From assembly GCA_903813345.2 (NCBI GenBank), contig CAIIXF020000012.1, forward strand, positions 15,990,020-16,054,019: DNA of 64,000 nt. The letters are read 5' to 3'. This stretch comes from Owenia fusiformis. Lineage: Eukaryota; Annelida; Polychaeta; Sabellida; Oweniidae. The notes below the pieces were generated by a model, which worked only from the letters and a program-made list of their open reading frames with translations, was not told the origin of the DNA and searched no databases. Below, piece after piece: positions 49,691 through 60,888 of the stretch. Position 1 is the stretch's first letter, and the number at the start of each line of letters is the position of its first letter. The translations under genes were made by a program, and so were the position numbers.

Positions 49691-50743
49691 CTAAATAGTG
49701 AATTTATAGTTTTCATAACTATGTAAGAATAAGAATGCCATCTATTTTTCTCTCTAAGATTAAATCACAATTATAAAACAAATAACTATGATCAGTACTT
49801 TATCTCATCCTACTTGAACTTAATGAAAATAAAAGATCATTTTTAACTTTAATTTGTAGCTTTGTGTAAAATGTATCTGTTATGTTTGAACCTATCAAAG
49901 ATATACACTTAAATAACATGTTACGTAGGAGAAACAATGTTAGATTTAAGATAGGAGTGAAGCATTGAGGTTTTTTGAAACTTCACAAAAGATAAATATA
50001 GTACAGTATATAGCATAATTAAATTATGAGCAAGATATGAGGGAAACGAGTGGCAAAATAATAAGGCCCATCTGAACGAAACGAAACTTGATCAAAAACT
50101 TTATTTCACATAAAATCAATATAAAACCTTTGTGATGAAATCATGTTTCTCTGAAAAGGGGTTCTCTCATGTCAAGTAGATAGAAATTTCCAAAGTAAAG
50201 TGCACTTCTGAACATTTTTGGTTTTTTTTATTTCAGAACATGAGGAACCATTGATTGTTTTTTGTGTTATATTATTGTGTATAACATACCTAATGAAGCA
50301 TTTTTATGCAAGCCAATAGGAAAGTTAGTGGGCTATATTGACCCATATTGCCGATTACCACGATGCCCCATTATAAATTGTTTTGATATTAGATAACTTA
50401 TTTAAAATAACCATGACAATATCATGACATCATGTTTCATTTCAGTCAGATTCTACTCGCACATGTAGATGTGTGACGTCATTGATACAAAGTAGCCATT
50501 AGGATAATTGTATGTAATACATGTACATCAGCTATGTCACTATGAAGTGAAATTTGCCTTCGTTCTTGCCCAAATATAGAGCCTCTCTAGTCTCAAGGTC
50601 TGCTTATATTGGGAGAACTCAGGTATATTTCACGTAAAAGTGACATGACCTCTAAAATGTTCAGTAGATATCTGAATGTCTGTTATAGTGGGGTGTTATT
50701 TATGCAAACATGAATAACTGAAGCCTGTCTCATGCTATAGCGT
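49691..50743. other. Spacer between the two P450 duplication units
   Basis: AT-rich, no exon recognised. The unit A homology stops close to 49690, and homology to P450 A's 3' flank resumes around 50640, so the duplication junction lies in this kilobase. Confidence 0.5.
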
Positions 50744-53700
50744 TTATTTTCTACTTTCCCTGTCTTTGACAAAAATGTTGAATGGGCCAGGTTGAATTGC
50801 TATTGCGTAGGTGAATTTTGTTGGGTCTGGATCCGGCGGGTTGTTTTTATCTTCAGGGAAAATCTCCAGTCTTTGTAGTAGACTAGTGACAAACAGGAAC
50901 ATTCTCACTTTGGCCATTGCTTCTCCTAAACACTCTCGCTTACCAACTCCAAATGGTAGAAATCTATTGAAAAAGCACAAAGGGCAACAATAACAAAAAA
51001 ACAATCAAATCCAATCCAATTGCTCGATACATTTTGTCGTATAGCAGATAGAATAAAGGACCTCATATGGAATTTTTGGAAAAATGGTAAAACTGTACTG
51101 TACACACATTGTAACATGTCACAATATAATACAAACCTATCTAAAGAAATCTAATATTTATCAATAAATGGTAGAACATATACTCTGTTTTATATATGCG
51201 TGTACATGTAACATGACTTAATACGATTGAAATCTCTATAAACAAATTTTGTTGTCGTAATAAAATGTAGAAGCCCATTCAAAATCATCAGAAAATGGTG
51301 GAAGTTATACTGCGCAAACAATACTGTAATATGTTAATATGTACATGCATGACTTACGATTTTCTTTCATTTCCCGGAAGCAAATTACCATCATCATCTA
51401 AGAATCTTTCCACTTTAAACTCATATGGCTCATCAAAGTACTTCTCATCATGATGTAATGCCCAGATGTTCATCCAAACCTTGTCAAAAAGTAGAATACA
51501 TGTAAATGTAACATGGTTTTTTGGCGCATGGTTCATAGAAGGGAATCTATTCGTACTATGTACACAAATAGAGGTGAAAATATCTGTCTATCATTAATTA
51601 GCTGAGATAAGCTACTCATTGCCTCAAAGGTTGGGGAGCAAGCAAGAACATTGGCCATATGACAGCTAGTGACAGCTGATCTTCTCAGAAGAACTTGGGT
51701 TAATATCTCAAATACAGTCATGTGGCATAGTATTGCTAGAATCCATTTTCAGTAGTAAGAATAGGGGTTCTCAGACATGTCAAACAGGACATTAAAGCTT
51801 AACTGAAGCCTTTTTGAATTTTTTGCTTAGTACTACAAGATCAAAATATATAAGCACAAATGCCAAAAAGGAAAGGGTGACTAACTTTAAGGAAACCCAA
51901 CAAGAAAAGCATACTGTAAGTGTAAATCTGTCATAAGAAAAGTAGACCCTATATATCCCAAAACCATGATCTAACGTGAAAAGAAACAATGTCTAACATC
52001 CCCCTCCCCCCTCCAATCGAGAAACCAATATCACAATCCAGGACCAGAACACCAAGAGACATTTCATTCATACTGAAGTCATTACAATACATGTTGAAGA
52101 AAAATTGAAAAATTGATAGCCAATACTCATAACATCAAAAATAGTTTTAGATACTAGTACTCATAAAAGATAGAGTATTCAGTCTCAAATGATGTGGGAT
52201 AGATAAAATCCAGTCTCGAAGTCCATAGGCAATTCAAAGGGTCAACATCCGTTTGCAAAGCCATCATCATAATCTATAAAACACAACAATTCACAATGGT
52301 CATCAGGAGAAAACTATGGCTGGTTTCGATCCCTATTTCTCAACCATTAATGCCATAGCCGGGATCCACCTCAAAAGGTGCCAAGTGAAAAAATTGTGAG
52401 TTCATTGCCAATTTTTTATACCATTCCTACATTCTTCAGCATCTCCAGTGGTAAAATTTGAAATTAATGAATTATATTTTTCAGCAAAGCCCAGAAAGGA
52501 TTTCTTAAAGCTGGACTTTGCCCCGAAACGCGCACAATCTTGGGTTGTTTTGGGGGTGAACTTTATCATTTTGAGCTTAATGAAAGATAGAATGATGAAC
52601 AAATGGGGCAAATCTTGTGTAGAAATACTTACGATAAATGAGTCATTTCAAAGATTTTCCATTGAATTGCTTCGATCGGAGCCGGCGATATGATTTTGGA
52701 AAGGTTTCTAAATGAAGAACGTGACGTCACTTCCGAATCATAGCATTCGAAATAAGTAGCGTTTAATTACTCCCATCATTCATTATGACACGGTGGTCTA
52801 GCGGTAGAATGCTCGCTCAGCATGCGGGAGGCCCGGGTTCGAATCCCGAATTAGCCTTTTTATTTTTTTAAAAATAAATGATTGTTCTTTGATATTACGC
52901 AGAAAAAAAACAATTTTTATTTATATAAACTTTATATTAGAGCTTGAAAATGTAAAAACAATATATGTCAACATTTTGGAGCGATGTGCAGGTTTAAGTT
53001 TTTACAAGTTTAACCTTATCCTAACAGCTTGGTCACTAAAATATGGTGTCTTGATTTGAAATCTAGATATTTTAAACACGCCCTGCTATATCTAATAAGC
53101 TGGGATACATAAACTCCATATGCTGGATATATATAGAGATTATCCTATATGAGGTTCAGGATATTGGGATTATCCCGAGGCTAATATATTTGCCCGAGGG
53201 CCGCAGGTCCAGAGGGAAAATATATTATATTGGCCAAGGGATAATCCCAATATCCTGAACCGACTATAGGATAATATGTTTATTCCATACCAATCTTGGT
53301 CATCTGGTTCACATTGTTCAATCGTGGAAATATTTTAGAATATTCATGTCCAGTTTTTTTTTCTTGGCCGTGAGCGGATTTTCCTGTCCTGTCAAATATT
53401 CCCATATTTATTTTCTCGAATTTTTAATTGATAAAGTGGATGCTGCTTCCCTTTTTTAAACCATCAAACAGATCCCAATTGTCTGTGTTTTCTCCATTGT
53501 CGTTTACAGTCATTATGCGAACATAACAAATTATGAACAAATATGCGAGCAATATGCGATATACTAAATCTGCCCGCTCGGAGCGTGACGTAAAGCTATA
53601 TCTGCCTGCTGATGAAAATATGTTTTCACAAACTGGCTTTATGTACCTGTAACAGGTCCAAGTATGGGATAAATATAAAAATATACCCATATAAATATAT

Positions 53701-56700
53701 TGTGTATTAAGTGATTGACCCCATTATGATTTGTCTGATTTTATTCATATATTGTATATTTTTTGATTCAATAAGTAGAAGAAAAACATGAATCAAAATG
53801 AAGCCCCTTTATTTTTATTAATGTAATTATCCCATCGAACGAAGTTCGGAGGGATATAGGGAACGCCTCTGTCCGTCCGTCCATCCGTCTGTCCGTCCGT
53901 CCGTCTGTCCATCAGTCCGTCCGTCCGTCCATCCGTCCGTCCGTCCATCCTTCCGGCCAATAACTCAAATACCGTTGGACTGATTTTGTTCATATTTTGT
54001 ACACATATACCCTATTGGGGTAGAAATTCTGCTCGAAAGCCGATTTTCAAAATGGCCACTCATTTCAAAATGGCGGCCATTTTAGTGCCGAATTTACAGT
54101 AATTTAGGTGCAATATGTAAAACTGTAATAGCAATATGTTTTAGATGTAAAAAAATTATATAGGACATTAATAAAGCTAGAAATGTAGATATTAAAGAAG
54201 CACATGGCAGCCATCTTGAAAAATGGCGGCCTTTACTCGTTATTTTACGATTTTTGCTGTAACTCGAAAAGTAGTGGAGCAATTTTGTTCATATTTGGTA
54301 TATGAATACTATAAACATTGCACACTGTCTTTTGAAAAATGGCCGCCATTTTAACCTATTTTACTATAACTCGAAAAGTAGTGAAGCGATTTTGTTCATA
54401 TTTGGTATGTGAATACTAAAAGCATGACACACTATCCTATGACACTTTTAGTAGAAGGCGGCCATTTTGAAAATTTTTTTGAAAAATGGCAGCCATTTTA
54501 ATGTATTTTATAATAATTATCCCAACGAACGAAGTTCGGTAGGGATACGAAGTTCGGTAGGGATATAGTGAAGCCCTCCGTCCATCCGTCAGTCAGTTAG
54601 TCCTTCCGTCCGTCCGTCTGTCCGTCCGGAAGATAACTCAAATATAAGTTGACAGATTTTCTTCATATTCAGCGGAAAGATGTATATTGGTGAATAGTTT
54701 TACGCAAAAAAAAACTTTTTCAAGATGGCTGCCGCTTTAAAAATGACGGGACTTATTCGCAAAAATCATAAATTTTTCATTCTAAACCAAAGTAATAAAT
54801 ATTATTGTTTGAAATTTTGGTAGTATATTTGCAACATCTATCTATTTCATATATATTCTGTGTTTTTCATCCTGACCCCCAGGGGCCATATATGGGGGGT
54901 CAGGAAAACAGAAATTTTCGCTTATTTTTAGATCTTTCTTAAGTATAGATTTATTATACTCAAATTAAAGGCAATTAAGAGTAGATTGCAAATATTGTAT
55001 CTTTTTTTCTGATTCGAGCCTCGTAAAATTCAAAATGGCCGTCTAATGTACGATTTCGCAATAATTTTTCGATCCCTTCAAAGTATGGCTATATTATACT
55101 CAAATTTTGGAGTAGATCACAATTATGGTATTATTTTTCAGATTTGTACCTCAGAAAATTCAAAATGGCTGCTTTGCAGGAATTCGCAATTCTAAAATCT
55201 AAATTTTTCAATTTTAACCAAAGTAATGAGTATAATTGATTGGAATTCGGTAATTGATATTTTGTTTGTTGGGATTTGCTACTCAGCAGAGTTGCCGTTA
55301 TCTAGTTCGAAAAGTAGTGAAGCGATTTTGTTCATATTTGGTATGTGAATACCGTAAGCATGGCACACTGTCTAATGACACTTTTGGTAGAAGGCAGCCA
55401 TTTTTCAAAATGGCCACCATTTTAACGTATTTTACTATAACTCGAAAAGTAGTGGAGCGATTTTGTTCATATTTGGTATGTGAATACTATAAGTATGGCA
55501 AATGGTCTAATGACACTTTTGGTAGAAGACGGCCATTTTGAAAAATGCCTGCCATTTTTGCTATATACTTTGTTTGTAAAAATGCCATCCATGGCTGTTC
55601 GATGGGATTCGCTACGCTTTGGCGTTTCCGTTGTTCTGGTTTAATTTACTCTTACCTGTGTACCACTTGGAACTTTGTAGTCCCCCACACTGGTATCACA
55701 AAGGGTTTTATGTGGAATAGACAATGTGGCAATTGTAGAGTAGCGTAGAATTTCTAAAATGGCAGCTTCTGTATAAGGCATGTTATGCCTATCTGCGAAA
55801 GTTGATAGGCGACCATCACCGATGACATCATCAATTTCAGCTTGTATTTTTGTCTGGACATCAGAATGGTTGATGAGAATCATCAACAATGATTTTAAAG
55901 TTGATGATGTTGTCACAATACCTAATGTTGGAAAATACAAATGCAATTCAGTGTTCTATTGCATATTCAGGGCCAGTGTTTTATCGAACATTGTACGTTC
56001 ATTAGTCTATAATACTCTACATTAAACTAAGAATGTTTGAGCAAAAGTATTTAAATCAGATGTTATACAGATATTTCTTTTGTCTACCATAATGCCAGAA
56101 GGGCAAGTAAAATATGACCCTGTTTAAGTGCTACACTTATTCACCAAGAATAGAAAAATTGAAATAGATAAGTTACCAGCAACAAGAATATCGAACAGAG
56201 TTCCATGTATTTCATCCTGGCTGATTTCTCCTTGTTTGTAATGCTGGTGCAAAACTTCACATACACTTCTAGTCTCATCACTGTACAAGCTTAACTGTGA
56301 AATAGGATGAACATGTCTTATGTGTTATGTTAGTGCAAAACTTCACATATACTTCTAGTCTCATCACTGTGCAAGCTTAGCTGTAAAATAAAATGAACAT
56401 GTCTTATGTGAAATGCTTGTGCAAAACTTCACATACACTTCTAGTCTCATCACTGTGCAAGCTCAGCTGTAAAATAAAATGAACATGTCTTATTTGTTAT
56501 GCTAGTGCGAAACTTCACATACACTACTAGTCTCATCACTGTGCAAGCTTAGCTGTGAAATAAAATGAACATGTCTTATTTGTTATGCTAGTGCAAAACT
56601 TCACATACACTACTAGTCTCATCACTATGCAAGCTTAGCTGTAAAATAAAATGAACATGTCTTATGTGAAATGCTTGTGCAAAACTTAACATACACTTCT

Positions 56701-58056
56701 AGTCTCATCACTGTGCAAGCTTAGCTGTAAAATAAAATGAACATGTCTTATTTGTTATGCTAGTGCAAAACTTCACATACACTTCTAGTCTCATCACTGT
56801 GCAAGCTTAGCTGTGAAATAAAATGAACATGTATTATGTGTTACACTAATACAAAATTTAACATACACTTCTAGTCTCATCATTGTACAAGCTTAACAGT
56901 TGTAAGTTCAATACTTCACATATACTCATTTTGTAAGTGACATAATGTAATGAAATTAATTTGTCCATTATTGGATACCAATAAATAGCTCATCAATTCA
57001 TACCTTTTTCTCCGCTCTTTTCATCCAGGCTGAAAATAGTTTCTCTCTTATCGACTTGTGTTCTTTGAGAATTTCAAAGGATTCATTTCCAAAGTATCTT
57101 AGCCATGGAAACATGTCTAATTCAGCACCTGGCCCAGCTGCGCCACATCTCTCCATGCTTTTTATTAGGTCACACACCAGTTGGAACTCATGAGAACTTT
57201 TATCCATTTGTTCTCCCACAAGCTTAAATTAAATGGTAATTCATTTGATATGTATAATGTACACACTGGTATTTTGTGATCTCTCTTGGCTTCATATATT
57301 GATTTTGAAACAAACTACCATAAACAATTAGAATATTCAAGAATTTCATGACATGTGTTATATTTCAATCTTTTACACATCAACTGTCCCTTTAATTCAG
57401 TTTATTTTTGATAGATTTACCATGTTATATGTGAGATATGTCTTTAAATGCATCTGTTTTCTAAAGTTTAAAATGCAAGTTACTGGAGGCAATAAAGATG
57501 ATGTTCTACTCACCAGACCTGTCATAATATTTGTTATGCATTGATCCACAGACTCCCTTGGGTCAAATGGAGTGTTACCGTGACTTTGAAATCTTGAAAT
57601 ACAGTCCTGGATTTCATCAGATGCTAAAATTGCTATTCTGTCCATGCCATCTCCAAACTGTTTGAGTCCTCGATGAGCTATCTTTTTTACTCTCTTCAAA
57701 TCTTGTGATAAGTCTCGGAAGGTAATGTCTTTGTCACCGCCAGGGGTTACGTAGTTTATCCTCCATGAGAACGGACGTCCAGCAAAATCATCAGATTTTT
57801 CCAACAGCGCTTCTCTCATGACATCATTTTCACTTAACACAACAATCTCTTCATTAAACATTTGGATTTTGAAAACATTTCCATGTCGTTTGCTCCATTC
57901 ATGTAACTGAACATACGGAGTTTGTGAAATCATTTGAAAAGCATTACCAATGACTGGTAATCCCCTTGGTCCTGGAATGTCCAATCTTTTCCAAACCCTT
58001 TTCTGTATTATCCACAATAAAATGAGAGAAAGAATGAATAGTACTGCTGGCAACAT
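50744..58056 (-). CDS. Cytochrome P450 B, CYP2-clan, paralogue of A
   Basis: Six minus-strand exons: 57514-58056, 57004-57222, 56177-56294, 55656-55921, 51358-51479, 50744-50963. GT-AG junctions and phases are identical to P450 A, joining to 495 aa (two residues fewer, in exon 3: DETRSVCEV against DETRSRSVCEV). Anchor, DIPGPRGLPVIGN, FAGRP, EILR, KVERF and the heme loop FLPFGVGKRECLGE are intact. The I-helix reads AGIVTTSS, so the acidic position is Val here and Ile in A; the LKRVK replacement of the C-helix WxxxR is shared. Exon 1 differs from A by only a few residues (for example NFV to NYV, EDFAG to DDFAG); exons 2-6 differ somewhat more. Start chosen at MLPAVLFIL as in A. It should be a microsomal monooxygenase; the substrate is unknown. 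Confidence 0.92.
52402..52740 (-). other. Possible small gene in P450 B intron 4 (unrecognised)
   Basis: On the minus strand a promoter-like TCGGAAGTGACGTCACG (ETS plus CRE, about 52718-52734) is followed by about 85 bp, then a strong donor (ATC|GTAAGT near 52633). A pyrimidine tract and AG near 52574 come next, then an open frame whose first ATG gives MIKFTPKTTQDCARFGAKSS and continues 55 codons to a stop at 52402. Two short upstream ATGs would precede it. No family was recognised. The layout looks gene-like, but it may be a 5' exon fragment or chance. No equivalent was seen in P450 A's intron. Confidence 0.25.
52787..52856 (+). tRNA. tRNA-like gene or pseudogene, anticodon-like AGC
   Basis: A good A box (TGGTCTAGCGG), perfect B box (GGTTCGAATCC), anticodon stem CTCGC/GCGGG with loop TCAGCAT (AGC, alanine if real), then a T-run terminator. 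Against function: the acceptor strands GACACGG and ATTAGCC do not pair, and position 33 is C, not the near-universal T. The body resembles tRNA-Gly. Probably a decayed tRNA or a tRNA-derived repeat. Confidence 0.5.
53106..53285. mobile_element. Palindromic element with GGATAATCCC arms
   Basis: GGTTCAGGATATTGGGATTA (from 53153) is mirrored by TAATCCCAATATCCTGAACC (to 53261). The outer ATTATCCTATA is mirrored too. The centre is GCCCGAGGGCCGCAGGTCC. Non-coding, in P450 B intron 4. Confidence 0.7.
53824..55640. mobile_element. 1.8-kb (GTCC)n-bearing element in P450 B intron 4
   Basis: Starts near ATTATCCCATCGAACGAAGTTCGG. Contains (GTCC)n tracts (about 53868-53960, 54577-54626), a second internal start (54515) and five related modules of CTCGAAAAGTAGTGRAGCGA, TTTTGTTCATATTTGG and AAAATGGCGGCCATTTT. 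The right side ends with an inverted CGATGGGATTCG, echoing the left CCCATCGAA. P450 A has the uninterrupted sequence (TTTAATGTCATTTTTGTTATTCTTAC near 39668, in two halves), so it inserted after the duplication. It ends only about 15 bp from the exon 4 donor. Confidence 0.75.
56221..56912. repeat. 86-bp tandem repeat spanning the P450 B exon 3 acceptor
   Basis: AGTCTCATCA recurs at exactly 86-bp spacing: 56271, 56357, 56443, 56529, 56615, 56701, 56787, 56873. The first is real exon 3. Each of the seven extra copies repeats the 5' part of the exon (minus strand: TTGCACAGTGATGAGACTAG-like) together with the preceding intron end (TTTATTTTACAG). Up to seven decoy acceptors therefore lie upstream of the real one. 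P450 A keeps a comparable copy on each side of its foldback insertion (40559-40609 and 46010-46080). Confidence 0.9.
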
Positions 58057-59323
58057 TTTGAATGATTTCAACTTCCAACTCACTCTTGTTCAATCTTGAG
58101 AAACAACCATGTATATATTAAATGGGTGGTATACAATTATACGAGGGTCATTCAAAATTGTTGACATTTTTGCTTATCAGAGAGTTAATGTTTTGTTAAA
58201 ATTGTTTTAGTGTTTCTGACTCATTGAAAGTACAACTGACATATTTGAACCAGACAGCTTCAGGAAAATTTGTAAATGGCAACTATTTTGGCAACAAATT
58301 CCAAATTGTTACTAAGAATAGCTTATATTATGCAGCACAAGTATTAACACCTACACAAATGAATGCAACATGTTAAATGTAAATAGGTCATTATACAATA
58401 ACTAACTTAGTATACCAACCCTAATATGGTGTACTGGTGGTTTACACATTATATGAGTGGACATTTGATGATTCGAAATTTCAACACTTTTTTTAACAAC
58501 CCTCATATGTGTTTTTTATTATACGTGTTATTTTTGATTTATCTTTTTGTCATGTTCTATCATATTTAGGTGAGTTTGACACAGTCGAGTATTTGAGCTC
58601 CCTACACTCGAGAAATGTTAAATTGATTAACCTTGTTGAATTTTCATTGTATGAAATTAAATGTTATAATATATGAACTTGAAATAAAAAAATGATTAAT
58701 AGAAAAAAAAACACTCGAGCCATTGAAATCAAGATAATTTGTGTCACTCCATTCAGGTCTTATACAGCTTACATTGCTTTTTATGTCAAGTGGTGACATA
58801 TTTTTATAGTCTGTAAAATTTATATGGATGACATTTGGAGTTTGGTAGTAGTTAATGTTTTTCATTTGATGTCTGTGCCATTTTGCACGTAAATGACGTT
58901 AATGCCTTGAAATTATGTTGTTGTCAAAAATACACTGAAGGATTAGCTGTTTGAGTTTTGAGACATAGAATAGATTTTAAAAAGGACAAATGTATTGTTT
59001 CAGTTGCATTCATCTGCTTCTTGTCTTACCAAATCTCACAGCCATAGCATAAAGTAGAGGTCTTGGGTTCAAACCCACGTCACAGCGCTTCTTGTGATTT
59101 GTCTTTGACCTATGACTGCTGACCTATACCGGCAATTACTAGAGTGCTGCTAACTCGATAAAAGGCTAGCGCTGGCTAGAATTGTCTATGGTTCCAGCCA
59201 GGATAAAGATACCAGTTCTTCAACTCGACAATGGGAAGAACTGCTCTACCTAAGTGACTAATATGTCATGTTATGACATCTAAAGAGTCGATAAAAGATA
59301 TATATATATTGGACTGACTAATG

Positions 59324-59528
59324 CAGGCCCGTAGCCACGATTTGCCAAGGGGGGTTCACCTTTTGGAAAATTCCAGGGGGGTCACTTTTGACAATTTTGG
59401 TCCAAAAATGGCCAAAATCACTTAAAGAGTGCTCATAATGGTGAAAAACTGCATGATTTTGAAAGAATTTTTGGTCAGGGGGGGGGGGGGTTTGCTCGAA
59501 CCCATCAACCCCCCTGGCTACGGGCCTG
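59324..59528. mobile_element. CAGGCCCGTAGCC-family element upstream of P450 B
   Basis: Orthologous by position to 48995-49196; the G-run is longer here. The flanking TAATG/TGATG state is shared with the A copy. Confidence 0.75.
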
Positions 59529-59533
59529 TGATG

Positions 59534-59673
59534 AATACAAAATGCTCATCAACCATTGCAGATGCAAATGGCACAAAATTCGAGCTGCTAGGTGGATTTG
59601 CTGAACAGTGCTGACATTTTTGCCTTAACATTTGACACATGTTTTCTGCAATGGTTGATGAGCATTTTGTATT
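59534..59673. mobile_element. 140-bp hairpin element upstream of P450 B
   Basis: Counterpart of 49202-49341, with slightly better matched arms (CATCAACCATTGCAGA). Confidence 0.75.
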
Positions 59674-60025
59674 AATCTTGTCTAGATAGTATTCCAGGAG
59701 TCCTCATGATAGCTCGTATTCCAGGTTTGAAGAATCTTTGTATTTCTGATTGCCAATACATCCGAAAAACTTTTGAACTTTTTAGAAGAACTTTATTTTA
59801 CTAAAATGTGGTTAAACGGGGATTTAAGCTTAAAGATTTAGAATTTGTACGAGTTATACAAATGGCAAGTATTTTGAAATTATGTCTCGTATTTGTCAAA
59901 TTATATGAGTGGGGATCTGAACTGGTGTACATATCTCACCAATCTTGACAATCAAATTGATTAGGATAGGGTCCTGAAGTTCAAATTTTGAATCATTTAA
60001 TTTTTTAAATTTCATTTTCCTAAAT

Positions 60026-60329
60026 CAAGGAGGATTGGCTCCCAGAGTGCAACATCGATATTCTGTCCCATATATGGGCATGTCGTGCTACAAAATTTGA
60101 ATTCCAACAGCCGCCATTTTGTTCACTTCAACATTTGAATCGTAAATTTTGGTCTTATTTCCTAACGAAAAATTCCTAAACTCACAGGAAATGATCGAGA
60201 TATTGGTTCGAATCTTTTGAACTGTTTATTTTGAATTTATAATCGATTATAATTTCAGAAAATAACGACATCTCGGCGTTTTCATTGTTGGAAAATATCG
60301 ACTTCGATTCTGGGAGCCAATCCTCCTTG
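60026..60329. mobile_element. 304-bp TIR element with 9-bp target duplication
   Basis: The ends CAAGGAGGATTGGCTCCCAG are perfectly inverted for 20 bp; TTCCTAAAT flanks both sides (60017-60025, 60330-60338). The paralogous place upstream of P450 A (near 49689) has a single TTCCTAAATAGT, an empty site. A 9-bp duplication suggests a Mutator-like non-autonomous element. Confidence 0.9.
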
Positions 60330-60338
60330 TTCCTAAAT

Positions 60339-60888
60339 AGTACTCTAAGAGCGAGGAGGAAAATTCTTAATAAATGGAGTATAGTTGGTTTGGCAGCATT
60401 TTCAGTTAGAGGGAAGTCTTGGATGAAAATTCTACCTAGGTGATAGCTTCACAGAGTGGTACATAATTCTTTTTTTTCAGGGGTTAGCCCCCCACCCCCC
60501 AAAAACACCCCACCCCCTGGAAAATATTTTTTTCATTCTCAATTATTTTAGATATCTTGATGTTTGTAAGTTACATACATAGACATTATATATATGAATC
60601 ATTTTCAAAATAAATAATGCCAATCACTCCTACAGAATTTGGAAAATACTACAAAGTATGTTCCCCAGGGGGCAAATTCGTGACACATTTTTTTACTCTT
60701 TAGAGCCTCACTTTTCAATCAGACACTGGAAGACATTGAAAAATTTCATGTGAATTGCCTAGTAGCAGGGCTATAAGCCCTGAAAGGTTCAAACTAATTG
60801 AATAAGTAGGAGCTGAGAAAAAAATTGTTGATTTTTTGAAAAATTTGACATTTTTGAGAGGGGTGATTTTGTGTATGACTATAGCTGA
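60339..60888. other. Non-coding stretch before the 181-bp satellite
   Basis: Contains a T-run and C-runs (60478-60520). No exon or element boundary could be assigned. Confidence 0.4.

Larger units (their letters stand above)
58057..60016. repeat. Upstream half of the P450 B duplication unit
   Basis: Counterpart of 47839-49690. A segment of about 130 bp near 58596-58724 (ending CACTCGAGCC) is present here and missing from A. Confidence 0.8.

Noticed and set aside
53868-53993. 66-codon frame rich in DGRTDGRT repeats
   Set aside because: It is translation of the (GTCC)n simple repeat.
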